A stretch of DNA of 64,000 nt from Novosphingobium endophyticum (GTDB lineage Bacteria > Pseudomonadota > Alphaproteobacteria > Sphingomonadales > Sphingomonadaceae), in NCBI RefSeq assembly GCF_014640675.1, contig NZ_BMHK01000013.1, forward strand, positions 48,079 through 112,078, in the 5' to 3' direction. The position numbers were made by a program, and so were the translations under genes. Below, piece by piece: positions 1 through 7,596 of this stretch (its first letter is position 1; each line of letters opens with the position of its first letter). The notes under the pieces are model-generated. The model did not search any database. It was not told where the DNA came from and saw only the letters and a list, made by a program, of their open reading frames with translations.

Positions 1-354
1 GCCGGAATGGTGCGTGCGATGCAGGCGCCAGAGCCACGGATTCTTCCATTTGGCGGCCTCATGCGCCCAGCGATGCACCCAGTAGAAGGCAAACTCCGCC
101 GCCAGCAACGTGGCGAGATAGCCGTAGAGCACCGGCGTACCGGCAAAAGTGCCGCGCCACTGCGGCAGGATCAGCCCGATCGTCCAGCCAAGCACAAGGG
201 CCGACACCGGCCGTGCGACCGCCAGTCCGGTGAGGGCGGCGCCCCACAGCACGCGCCGCTCGCCGGCGGTGTGGACCCCTTTATGGCGTCCGGCGAGTAT
301 CTCCGCGACCAGCACGACCAGCGTCGCCGCGATCATGTACATGCCGTAAAACAT
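1..354 (-). CDS. Fatty acid hydroxylase / sterol desaturase family protein, truncated by the window edge
   Basis: This open frame of 118 codons runs off the left edge, so only the N-terminal part is seen. It starts at an ATG preceded by an AAGGAG-like ribosome binding site. Residues 1-20 and about 37-65 are hydrophobic and probably membrane-spanning. The iron-ligand histidine clusters of the family are visible as H94-x3-H98 (HRWAH) and H112-x2-H115-H116 (HRTHHSG). Members are membrane di-iron enzymes that hydroxylate or desaturate lipids, sterols or carotenoids using O2. The gene is transcribed away from the LysR gene beginning 90 bases further on, so that regulator may control it. The later His cluster lies outside the window, and the substrate is unknown. 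Confidence 0.8.
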   Translation of the reverse strand, partial: MFYGMYMIAATLVVLVAEILAGRHKGVHTAGERRVLWGAALTGLAVARPVSALVLGWTIGLILPQWRGTFAGTPVLYGYLATLLAAEFAFYWVHRWAHEAAKWKNPWLWRLHRTHHSG

Positions 355-403
355 CCTCGATCTCCTTGTCCTTGGATGCAGGCTAACGCGGCTTGCCCAT
401 CAC

Positions 404-426
404 ATCCAATGCATAGTAATGTGGAT
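404..426. promoter_or_regulatory. Candidate LysR-type operator
   Basis: An inverted repeat ATCCA-N13-TGGAT lies in the 90-base space between the divergent hydroxylase and LysR genes. A dyad of this size and place suits LysR-type autoregulation and control of the neighbour. The arms are only 5 bases, so chance occurrence is possible. Confidence 0.35.
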
Positions 427-444
427 TCCCATGAGATTTAGGCA

Positions 445-1341
445 TTGATTGATTTGCGGCGCATGCAGCATGCCGTCGTTCTCGCCCGGGTCGGCAGCTA
501 CGTCGGCGCGGCGCAGGCCCTCGGCCTGACTCAGCCCGCCCTCAGCCGCAGCATACAGTCGATCGAGGCGGATTATGGCCTGCGCCTCTTCGATCGAGGA
601 CGCGGCGGCGTTGTCGCCACCGATGCTGGCGCCGAGTTCGTCGCCAGGGCCGAACAGTTGCTGATCGACGCCCGGGCGCTCGACGACATCATGCGAGGGC
701 AGCTCGATGGAACGGCGGGGGAGGTCCGCTTCGGCATGGGACCACTGATTGCCTCAGCCTGTCTGAAAGATGCCCTGCCGCGCCTGCTGAGCATGTTCCC
801 ATCCATCCACCTACGGGCAACGATCGGCGGTTCCGCAGCCTTGCTCGACCAGATCCTCGGCGGCGCCATGCAGTTCGCGATCTGCGCCGGCGAAGGGTTG
901 CCGCGCGGGGATTTCGCGATCGAGCCAATGGGACGGCTACCGTTGTGCCTTATCGCGCGCGCCGGCCATCCGCTCGGCACTGGCGGCGTTCACGTCGCCG
1001 ATCTCGCCGGCTTTCCGCTCGTCGGTGGCAGTATCGACGATCGTGTCGTCGCGATGGAAAACGACTATGCTCCGCAACTCGTCTGCGACAATTACGAGAT
1101 TCTGAGGTCCGTCACCCTGTCCAGCGATACCCTGTGGCTGACGTCCCCCGCGGTTGTCATGCGCGAATTGTCGGAAGGCACCATGCTCAAGATCGACTGC
1201 GTCGATCTTGTTTCCGACAGTTATGAAGTGGTACTGATCAGCCGTCGGCGTGGTGCCATGTCGCGCGCCGCGACCTTGATCCTCGACGATCTTCGAGCGG
1301 AGCTAACCCCGCATTTTGCTGAAGAGCCGCCGCCTTTGTAA
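445..1341 (+). CDS. LysR-family transcriptional regulator
   Basis: A 298-residue protein of normal LTTR length. Residues 1-60 form the winged helix-turn-helix, with the typical TQPALSRSI recognition segment and the following LFDRGRGGVV wing. The rest is the periplasmic-binding-protein-like effector domain. The start is a TTG after a weak AGG; this keeps the conserved first helix (IDLRRMQHAVVLAR). An ATG six codons later would cut into it. It is divergent from the fatty-acid hydroxylase family gene and converges with a crotonase whose stop codon directly abuts its own. The inducer is unknown. The likely targets are the divergent hydroxylase and possibly the crotonase. Confidence 0.9.
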   Translation: MIDLRRMQHAVVLARVGSYVGAAQALGLTQPALSRSIQSIEADYGLRLFDRGRGGVVATDAGAEFVARAEQLLIDARALDDIMRGQLDGTAGEVRFGMGPLIASACLKDALPRLLSMFPSIHLRATIGGSAALLDQILGGAMQFAICAGEGLPRGDFAIEPMGRLPLCLIARAGHPLGTGGVHVADLAGFPLVGGSIDDRVVAMENDYAPQLVCDNYEILRSVTLSSDTLWLTSPAVVMRELSEGTMLKIDCVDLVSDSYEVVLISRRRGAMSRAATLILDDLRAELTPHFAEEPPPL

Positions 1342-2253
1342 TCAGTCAGCCGGCTTTGAGCGGGCGCGCAATGCGACCCGTCCCTTGCCGAACGGGGCAT
1401 CGCGGTTGGCCAGCGCCTCCTTCAGCCCCTTTTCCGCCATATCTTTCTTGAATTGCGCCCGGCGCGGTCCCTGGCTGAGATGCGCGCGCGCATCCAACTC
1501 CGCCGCGTAACGCTGCGACTGCTTGGCGCCCGCCAGTTCCATCTGCATGTTCACCACGCGCTTGTGCGTGGCAAGTATTTCGGCGTCCACTCTGGCGATG
1601 CGGCGCGCCAGATCTGCGGCCTGCGCGTCGATTTCCTCGGCGGGATAAGCTTCCATCACGAGGCCGATCTTCGCGGCGTCGAGACCGCTGATCGTGTCGC
1701 CGGTGAACAGCATCCGTTTCGCCCATTGGGGGCCGCAGTGATAGAACCACAGGTTGGTGGGCGGCGTACCGTTGGCGCGCGCAGCGGGAAAGCCGATCCT
1801 CGCCGTGTCAGCCGCCAGAACGATGTCGCAGGAGAACGCGAGGTCTGTTCCGCCCGCCAGGCAGTTGCCCTGGATCTTCGCGACGATCGGCTTGTGCAGG
1901 TCGAACATGACGAGCGTCAGATCCTGTTGCCGTTCCAGGTTCCAGATATCGTCGTCCAGCGTTCCCGCACGGGTGCGATAGGCTGCCGGATCATAATCGG
2001 TCGCGCTGTCTCCCTTGCCGCCGTAGCTGTCCGTCAGGTCATAGCCAGCACAGAAATCCTTGCCCGCGCCGGACAGCAGGATGACGTTCACGTCCTGCCG
2101 ATCGTCCGCTTCCAGCAGCGCCTGATGCAGCTCGCGCAGGGTAAGGGCGGAGAGGGCGTTGCGCTTGTCCGGACGGTTCAACGTGATGCGGGCGACGGCG
2201 TCACGCACCTCAAAGCTGACGCATTCCGTTGATTTCAGCCATTTCATGCCCAT
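1342..2253 (-). CDS. Enoyl-CoA hydratase/isomerase (crotonase) family protein
   Basis: About 303 residues with a crotonase fold. The first oxyanion-hole region is SGAGKDFCAGYDL and the second CLAGGTDLAFSCD. The start at 2253 is chosen because GGGGAG lies 8 bases upstream; a longer frame begins seven codons earlier. The two glutamates of classical enoyl-CoA hydratase are not both present: the first position reads Asp (GGTDLAF) and the second region reads PAARANGTPPTNLW. A hydratase acting by the usual two-Glu mechanism is therefore unlikely; an isomerase, lyase or hydrolase role is possible. It is monocistronic, convergent with the LysR gene and divergent from the SDR cluster. Confidence 0.85.
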   Translation of the reverse strand: MGMKWLKSTECVSFEVRDAVARITLNRPDKRNALSALTLRELHQALLEADDRQDVNVILLSGAGKDFCAGYDLTDSYGGKGDSATDYDPAAYRTRAGTLDDDIWNLERQQDLTLVMFDLHKPIVAKIQGNCLAGGTDLAFSCDIVLAADTARIGFPAARANGTPPTNLWFYHCGPQWAKRMLFTGDTISGLDAAKIGLVMEAYPAEEIDAQAADLARRIARVDAEILATHKRVVNMQMELAGAKQSQRYAAELDARAHLSQGPRRAQFKKDMAEKGLKEALANRDAPFGKGRVALRARSKPAD

Positions 2254-2515
2254 GGCGTATACTCCCCTGTGCAACTTCCGTCACCGCTACATAACTCCAC
2301 CGGATGCGTGCTGGCGAGGGCGGCGCGCGCCGGTGCGACGTGCATCGGGCATGTGATCTATACCGCCGCCTAGATTGCCGCCCGCCCGGCAAACGGGCAG
2401 TCTTTCGTCTGTGACGGAGCATCCGAACGTTGTCACGGCCGCCGCCCCGGCGGGGTTCGAACGGCTCCATGCGCTCGAAGGGGCGCCGTCGAACAGGCCA
2501 GGGAGAGTTCGCATC

Positions 2516-3319
2516 ATGGGACGATTGGAAGGCAAGCGCGCCGTCATCATGGGGGCTACCCGGCGGGGCAATATGGGTCAGGCGATCGCCAAACGCTTCA
2601 TGGAAGAGGGTGCGGCGGTGATCGTTTCCGGTCGGAGCCGGGAAGGTCTGGAAGATTTTGCTGCCGAGACCGGGGCCATCGCGATCCCTTGCGACGTGGC
2701 GAGCCGGGCGCAGATCCAGGACCTGGCGGACCGGGTGATGGCCGATCATGGCGGCATCGACATTGCGGTGAATGCAGCCGCCATCGGCTCTCCCGCGAAG
2801 TTCGAGGAGGAGACGGAGGAGCAGATTGACGACATCCTGTCGATCATCTTCAAGGGCGGCCTCTTCTTCATGCAGGTCATGGTTGGCGCGATGAAGCGCG
2901 ATCGGGCCATCGGGCGAGGCGGCTCGATCATCAACATCTCATCCGCCGTGGCCGACATCATGTCCGACGACCATTGCAGCTACATGGGCGCGAAGGCGGG
3001 TCTCAACCACATGACGCGCTTCGTCGCCTACGAATATGGCAAGCATGGCATCAGGGCCAATATCCTGTCGCCGGGGCTGACGATCACGCCGATGCTGGGA
3101 GACTACAAGATGCCCGGCCTCGTCGAAGCTTATGAGCGGGAATATCCGCTCGGCCGGATCACCACGGTCGAGGACATCGCCAATGCCGCGCTGTTCATGG
3201 CCAGCGACGAGTGCTTCATGACCGGCCAGACCTTTCACGTCACCGGCGGGCTGACCCTGCGCCGCAATCCGACGGCGGAGGAGGTCGACGCGTCGATCGC
3301 CGCCGCCATGAAGGCATGA
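2516..3319 (+). CDS. Short-chain dehydrogenase/reductase (SDR)
   Basis: 267 residues. The start at 2516 follows GGGAGAG at good spacing; an in-frame upstream extension lacks SDR homology. The Rossmann glycine segment is GATRRGNMGQ, a variant of TGxxxGxG, followed by the NAAA stretch. The catalytic residues are Ser142/143, Tyr156 and Lys160 (SYMGAK). The C-terminal MTGQTFHVTGG motif is typical of classical SDRs. It is the first of four consecutive same-strand SDR genes. The family interconverts alcohols and ketones with NAD(P)H, and some members reduce enoyl thioesters. The substrate is unknown, but the cluster suggests hydroxylated CoA or cyclic intermediates. Confidence 0.9.
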   Translation: MGRLEGKRAVIMGATRRGNMGQAIAKRFMEEGAAVIVSGRSREGLEDFAAETGAIAIPCDVASRAQIQDLADRVMADHGGIDIAVNAAAIGSPAKFEEETEEQIDDILSIIFKGGLFFMQVMVGAMKRDRAIGRGGSIINISSAVADIMSDDHCSYMGAKAGLNHMTRFVAYEYGKHGIRANILSPGLTITPMLGDYKMPGLVEAYEREYPLGRITTVEDIANAALFMASDECFMTGQTFHVTGGLTLRRNPTAEEVDASIAAAMKA

Positions 3320-3448
3320 GATGACGGGCGCCTTGCCCTGCCCGGCAGCGATCAGATTGGCGATGGATGCGTGCCTCCGGCGGGCCGCGGTTGACTTCGC
3401 GAGCCATACGCCAAACTCCTTGACGCCATTGCAGAGAGGACAAAGTCC

Positions 3449-3556
3449 GTGGATCAGCCGGTCAATCAGATCCAGCCCAAAGTGGCGCAGCGCCGCAAGG
3501 CCGGTCCGGCATTCTTCATCGCCCGAGTAACGGCAAAGCATCAGGAGTGGACATGA
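3449..3556 (+). CDS. Possible 35-codon small ORF or remnant, translationally coupled to the next SDR
   Basis: A GTG codon preceded by GAGAGGA at 8 bases opens a 35-residue frame. It ends in TGA overlapping the ATG of the SDR at 3553 (ATGA). The frame remains coding-like upstream of the GTG, back to a TGA at 3392-3394. That suggests either a different non-standard start or a remnant of a longer gene broken near 3390. The peptide is basic and resembles no family I recognise. It may be real, a leader for coupling, or decay debris. Confidence 0.3.
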   Translation: MDQPVNQIQPKVAQRRKAGPAFFIARVTAKHQEWT

Positions 3557-4311
3557 CAGGCAGGCTGAACGGCAAGGTCGCAATCGTCACCGGCGGCGGC
3601 CAAGGCATCGGACAGGGTATCGCTACCGCTTTTGCAAAAGCAGGCGCGAAAGTGCTGATCACCGGCCGCACGCCCGACAAGCTGGCGGCGACGGTCGCCA
3701 CGCTGAAGACGTCGGGCGGCGACGCGGCCTGGATTGCAGGCACGGCGGGCGTGCGCGCCGACGCGGAGGCCGCCGTCGCGAAAGCGGCTGAATTGTTCGG
3801 CGGCATCGACATCCTCGTCAACAACGCGCAAACCTCCCGCCCCGGCACCACGTTCGAAGATCATGACGATGAGCTGTTAGCGCTGACCCTCGGGTCCGGC
3901 CTGTATGGCACTTTCCATCATATGCAGGCGGTCCTGCCGCACATGAAGGAGAAGGGCGGATCGATCATCAATTTCGGCAGCTATGAGGGTATTCACGGCG
4001 GCGCGGGCTTTGCCGCCTATGCCGCGACGAAGGAGGCCATTCGCGGCCTGTCGCGCACGGCCGCCCGCGAGTTGGGCAAATACAAGATCCGCGTGAATGT
4101 CGTCTGTCCCGCCGCGCTCAGCCCGATTGCGGTCAAATGGATGGAGGACTTCCCCGAAGAGGCGGAAAAGGTCATGAACCTCGTCGCGCTCGGCCATCTT
4201 GGCGATTGCGAGAACGACATCGCGCCCGCCGTGCTGTTCCTCGCCAGCGAGGACAGCCGCTTCGTGACCGGCCAGACCATCAATGTGGACGGCGGACAGA
4301 TGATGCTCTGA
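3553..4311 (+). CDS. Short-chain dehydrogenase/reductase (SDR)
   Basis: 252 residues. ATG at 3553 follows CAGGAG at 7 bases; a GTG two codons earlier is less well placed. The TGGGQGIGQG cofactor motif lies at residues 13-22. The usual NNAG is NNAQT. The catalytic residues are Ser143, Tyr156 and Lys160 (AYAATKE). The end VTGQTINVDGG is classical. It is the second gene of the SDR run, 15 bases before the next. The likely role is NAD(P)-dependent oxidation of an alcohol or reduction of a ketone in the same pathway. Residues 146-153 (EGIHGGAG) shape an unusually glycine-rich active-site loop. The substrate is not assignable. Confidence 0.9.
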   Translation: MTGRLNGKVAIVTGGGQGIGQGIATAFAKAGAKVLITGRTPDKLAATVATLKTSGGDAAWIAGTAGVRADAEAAVAKAAELFGGIDILVNNAQTSRPGTTFEDHDDELLALTLGSGLYGTFHHMQAVLPHMKEKGGSIINFGSYEGIHGGAGFAAYAATKEAIRGLSRTAARELGKYKIRVNVVCPAALSPIAVKWMEDFPEEAEKVMNLVALGHLGDCENDIAPAVLFLASEDSRFVTGQTINVDGGQMML

Positions 4312-4326
4312 ACCGGGGGGCGAGCC

Positions 4327-5205
4327 ATGGATAACATGGATTTTTCCGGCCGCACCGCGATCGTCACGGGCGCGTCGAGGGGTTTGGGGCGCGCATATGC
4401 GCTGTGGCTCGCGGCGCGCGGCTGCGCGGTGGTGGTGAGTAATCGGCCCGCCGCCGACGGCTCGTCCTCGGCGCAAAAGGTGGTGGAGGAGATCCTTGCC
4501 GCCGGAGGCCGCGCCGCCATCCATGCCGGCCCGGTCGAGGCGCCGGAAGCGGCGGCGGAGTTGGTGGCCACTGCCGAATGGCATTTCGGTCCGCCCGACA
4601 TCTTCATCAGCAACGCGGGCATCCAGGCTTTCCGGCATTTCTCCACCGTCACGCTGGAGGAGATGCGGGAACTGCTCGACATCAACCTGTGGGGCTGCAT
4701 CGTCGGCCTGAAGGCAGTGTGGCCCGCCATGGTCGAGCGGGGCTATGGCCGCATCGTCCTGACCGGGTCGAGCGCGGGATTGTGGGGCCAGATGCAATCG
4801 GCCGATTATGCCGCGTCCAAGGGCGCGATGGTCGGCCTCGCGCGTTCTGTCGCGCTGGACGTTCCGGAGGGAGCGGACATCCGAGTCAACGTGATCGCGC
4901 CCGCCGCCTATACTCCGATGTCATCGGGCAGCATGGACCCGAAATGGGCGGATTATGCCTCGCCCGATCATGTCGCGCCCGTGGTCGGCTGGCTGTGCAG
5001 CGCGCAGTGCCGGACGTCGGGCGGCATCTATCATGCGGGCGCGGGCAATGTCCGCCGCGCGCAGGTGCTGGAGGGGGAAGTCCACCACCTGTCGGAAGGC
5101 AGCCTCGGGACGGTGATGGAAAGCCTGACGGCCCGTCCGGAATGGACCAGCTCGTTTGCGTCGGGTGCCGAAATCCTGCCCGAGATGATGAAGGCGTCGT
5201 CATGA
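4327..5205 (+). CDS. SDR of the MFE-2 (3-hydroxyacyl-CoA dehydrogenase) type
   Basis: 292 residues. The cofactor motif is TGASRGLGRAYAL and the catalytic motif DYAASKG. The segment AQKVVEEILAAGGRA, where an extra helix follows the second strand, is typical of the dehydrogenase domain of peroxisomal multifunctional enzyme type 2 and its bacterial relatives, which act on 3-hydroxyacyl-CoA of fatty acids and steroid side chains. The C-terminal extension of about 40 residues is also of that type. It overlaps the next gene by ATGA and is clearly a paralogue of it, so the pair probably arose by tandem duplication. Confidence 0.88.
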   Translation: MDNMDFSGRTAIVTGASRGLGRAYALWLAARGCAVVVSNRPAADGSSSAQKVVEEILAAGGRAAIHAGPVEAPEAAAELVATAEWHFGPPDIFISNAGIQAFRHFSTVTLEEMRELLDINLWGCIVGLKAVWPAMVERGYGRIVLTGSSAGLWGQMQSADYAASKGAMVGLARSVALDVPEGADIRVNVIAPAAYTPMSSGSMDPKWADYASPDHVAPVVGWLCSAQCRTSGGIYHAGAGNVRRAQVLEGEVHHLSEGSLGTVMESLTARPEWTSSFASGAEILPEMMKASS

Positions 5206-6155
5206 CCATCGCTTTCACCGGACAGGTTGCCATCGTCACGGGCGCGGGCGGCGGCATGGGGCGCGCTTATGCCCTCGAACTCACCCGCCGGGGCGCCTGC
5301 ATCGTCGTCAACGATTACGGCGGCGGGGTATTGGGGGAGCGGGACGGCAGCGGCGGTCCCGCCGCGAAGGTCGTGGCGGAGATCGCCACGATAGGCGGCA
5401 AGGCTGTCGGCAACAGCCTCGCGGTCGGATCGGCCGCCAATGCCCGCGCCATCGTTCAGGCGGCGCTGGACGCCTTCGGCCGCGTCGACATCCTCGTCAA
5501 CAATGCCGGCACGGGCATTGCCGGTCCCTTCACCGCACATGAGGACGAGGCGGTAGAGCGCCATTATGCCACCAACCTCATCGGCGGCCATCACCTGATG
5601 CGCGCGGCATGGCCGCACATGGCGGCGCAACATTATGGCCGGGTGCTCAATGTCAGCTCGAACGGCGCGATCGGCGTTGGCGGCAATGCCCCTTATGGAG
5701 CGGCCAAGGCGGGTATACTGGGCCTGACGCTGGATGCCGCGATCGAGGGCAGGCCGCTCGGCATCCTCGTAAATGCGGTCATGCCGACCGCCTACTCCCG
5801 GCTGATCGAGCAGATACCCGATCCGGCGACCGTGGCGTGGTTCCGCGACAATCTGAAGCCGCAGCAGGTCGCCGCCGCCATGGCCTGGTTCCTCAGCCGC
5901 GACTGCACCGAAAGCGGGCGCATCCTGCTGACGGGCGGCGGGAGGCTGTCGAGCCTCGTCCTGGCCGAGACGGGGGAAATCTTCGAACCGGCCATCGACG
6001 CCGAGATGGTGGCCGCGCGCGTCGCGGAAGCGCTGGATGAAACCATCCTGACCCCTGTCCACACACAAGCGGAAGCAGGCGCGCGCTATTTCCGTCACCT
6101 GCCCTGGGTTGCCGCCGACCGGCCCGATTTCGGTCCGGATGTGGCGCGCGGCTGA
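5202..6155 (+). CDS. SDR of the MFE-2 (3-hydroxyacyl-CoA dehydrogenase) type
   Basis: 317 residues from the ATG that overlaps the previous stop (ATGA), which fixes the start although the frame is open much further upstream. The cofactor motif is TGAGGGMGRAYAL. The following VVNDYGGG and AAKVVAEIATIGGKAV stretches are hallmarks of the MFE-2/HSD17B4-like group. NNAGTG and the active-site PYGAAKAG (Tyr, Lys) are present. It probably forms NAD-dependent ketone from a 3-hydroxyacyl-CoA. Together with the preceding paralogue it could handle opposite stereoisomers or form a heteromer; this is inference. It converges with a small acidic gene 3 bases away. Confidence 0.9.
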   Translation: MTIAFTGQVAIVTGAGGGMGRAYALELTRRGACIVVNDYGGGVLGERDGSGGPAAKVVAEIATIGGKAVGNSLAVGSAANARAIVQAALDAFGRVDILVNNAGTGIAGPFTAHEDEAVERHYATNLIGGHHLMRAAWPHMAAQHYGRVLNVSSNGAIGVGGNAPYGAAKAGILGLTLDAAIEGRPLGILVNAVMPTAYSRLIEQIPDPATVAWFRDNLKPQQVAAAMAWFLSRDCTESGRILLTGGGRLSSLVLAETGEIFEPAIDAEMVAARVAEALDETILTPVHTQAEAGARYFRHLPWVAADRPDFGPDVARG

Positions 6156-6158
6156 GGA

Positions 6159-6386
6159 TCAGTCCTCGTCGCCCTCGTCGACATCGTTCGCATGGATGTT
6201 TTCCAGTGGGCGGATGTCCGTGGCGAGAGCCATGATACGTGCGCTCTCGGCGGCGCTCACGGGACGGCCGGTCGGCACGGGCGCGGGCGACATGGCCGGG
6301 TCATGATGGACATTCTCGTCCGGCCGCATGTCCGTCGCCACGGACATGATTTTCCGGCTTTCCTCTAAGCTGATATCGTCAGCCAT
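6159..6386 (-). CDS. Small acidic protein with an internal duplicated motif, unknown function
   Basis: 75 residues, with AGAGGAAC seven bases or so before the ATG. Residues 9-27 and 47-65 are two copies of one 19-residue motif with 12 identities; the pattern is ES-x2-IM-x2-ATD-x-RP-x-EN-x-H. They are joined by a Pro-rich linker (residues 29-42) and followed by an Asp/Glu-rich tail. There is no cysteine, signal peptide or membrane segment. The motif spacing of 38 residues and the conservation between copies show selection, so I consider it a true gene rather than a shadow. I do not recognise the family. It lies downstream of an SDR on the same strand and may be cotranscribed with it. Confidence 0.65.
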   Translation of the reverse strand: MADDISLEESRKIMSVATDMRPDENVHHDPAMSPAPVPTGRPVSAAESARIMALATDIRPLENIHANDVDEGDED

Positions 6387-6572
6387 TGCGGTTCCTCTTC
6401 TCAGCGTCCGTGAAGGACGTCCTTCCGGCGCGATTCCTGGTGCAGAAGACTAGGCCCGTTCAAGGGTTCTGACCAGATCCCGACGGCGGCTGTGGAGCGC
6501 GATATAAGCGCAGCGCCGATGTTGCTCGCCAAACATGTAGAAGTGTTGGCCAGCGGCGCCTGGGCAGGAAAA

Positions 6573-7391
6573 TCAGGGTTCGGAAACAAAGGCGTGACCG
6601 ACCAGCGGGCCAATCCCCTCCACGCCTCCATCGACCGCGAGATGGACGCCATTGATGAAGCGCGCCTCGTCGCTGGCGAGGAACAGCACGGCCTGCGCTA
6701 TGTCCCACGCATCCCCTTCCAGATTGAGCGGCCCGACCTTGCGGCGGGCTTCACGCATGTCGGCGGGCAGCTTGCTCATCGCATGGGGGGTCATGACATG
6801 ACCGGGCGCGACGGTGTTGACCCGAATGCCCTGCCGCCCATGCAACACGCCGATCTCCCGCGACAGCTGGGCCATCGCCGCCTTGGACGGGCCATAGGCA
6901 ACGGCGCCCATGGCCCGCATTCCCGCCAGCGAGGAGATATTGACGATGGCGCCGCCACCACGCCGAGCCATTTCCGGCACCGCGTATTTGCTCATCAGCA
7001 TCACGCTGGTGAGGTTGACGGCCAATGTCCGGTTCCACAATTCCATGGTGACGGTTTCGAGCGTCGTCGGCACCGATATGCCGACATTGTTGACGAGGAT
7101 GTCGATGCGGCCGAAGCGATCGGTCGCCGCCCGCACCAGCGCCATGCAGTCATCGGGCTGGCTCACGTCGCCCGCCAGCGCCACGGCCTCCCCACCGTCC
7201 GCCACGATCTGGGTGGCGCTCGCTTCCGCTCTGGCGAGGTCGAGGTCGCCGCAGACCAGCTTCGCGCCCTCCCGCGCCAGCAGCCAGGCGATGGCCCGGC
7301 CGATACCGATCTCGCCCTCTTCCGCTCCGGCCCCGGTGACGATGGCGACTTTTCCGGTCAGGCGGCCGAGATAGCGCGTAGGTTCGGGCAC
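6573..7391 (-). CDS. Short-chain dehydrogenase/reductase (SDR)
   Basis: 272 residues, starting with GTG preceded by AGGAG at 8 bases. The glycine motif is extended: TGAGAEEGEIGIGRA carries about five extra residues between the TGAG and the GIG, a variant seen in some SDR subgroups. NNVG replaces NNAG. The catalytic residues are Ser in NISSLAG and Tyr/Lys in AYGPSKA. The C-terminus INGVHLAVDGG is classical. It is divergent from the GlxA/AraC-type regulator, which may control it. It probably oxidises a secondary alcohol in the same catabolic route; no substrate can be named. Confidence 0.88.
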   Translation of the reverse strand: MPEPTRYLGRLTGKVAIVTGAGAEEGEIGIGRAIAWLLAREGAKLVCGDLDLARAEASATQIVADGGEAVALAGDVSQPDDCMALVRAATDRFGRIDILVNNVGISVPTTLETVTMELWNRTLAVNLTSVMLMSKYAVPEMARRGGGAIVNISSLAGMRAMGAVAYGPSKAAMAQLSREIGVLHGRQGIRVNTVAPGHVMTPHAMSKLPADMREARRKVGPLNLEGDAWDIAQAVLFLASDEARFINGVHLAVDGGVEGIGPLVGHAFVSEP

Positions 7392-7523
7392 GATTGGGGC
7401 TCCTGTTCTATTGGGGATAACGGGACGCTACACACGAACGCACCGAATGAGGGGAAAGGGTTGGCCGCGTCCTCCGTCATGCCTCGCTCCCCGCCGGTCG
7501 CCGATCGCGGATTATGCCGGTGA

Positions 7524-7540
7524 ATATCCGAAGAGGATAT
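7524..7540. promoter_or_regulatory. Candidate operator, inverted repeat
   Basis: A perfect dyad ATATCC-GAAGA-GGATAT lies between the divergent SDR and GlxA-type regulator genes, six bases before a TTGACA hexamer. Its location suits binding by the regulator encoded just downstream. Confidence 0.4.
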
Positions 7541-7545
7541 GGCCG

Positions 7546-7574
7546 TTGACAGGCTGATTTTCTGCAATTAGCGG
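7546..7574 (+). promoter_or_regulatory. Weak promoter candidate for the GlxA/AraC-type gene
   Basis: TTGACA at 7546-7551 is followed after 17 bases by TAGCGG, a poor -10. The -35 is consensus, and the site is 23-51 bases before the start codon. A poor -10 fits a promoter needing activation. Confidence 0.35.
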
Positions 7575-7596
7575 CTATTTTCAACCGGATTTCCCG

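Noticed and set aside
1453..2232. Long plus-strand open frame opposite the first crotonase gene
   Set aside because: It is the antisense shadow of a well-supported crotonase and shows no domain. The same applies to the many long opposite-strand frames over ACAD, FadB, TonB receptor and sulfotransferase genes, which arise from the high GC content.
4578..5201. N-terminal extension of the fourth SDR to 525 residues
   Set aside because: The extension lies out of frame over the preceding SDR and has no homology; the ATGA overlap at 5202 gives the real start.
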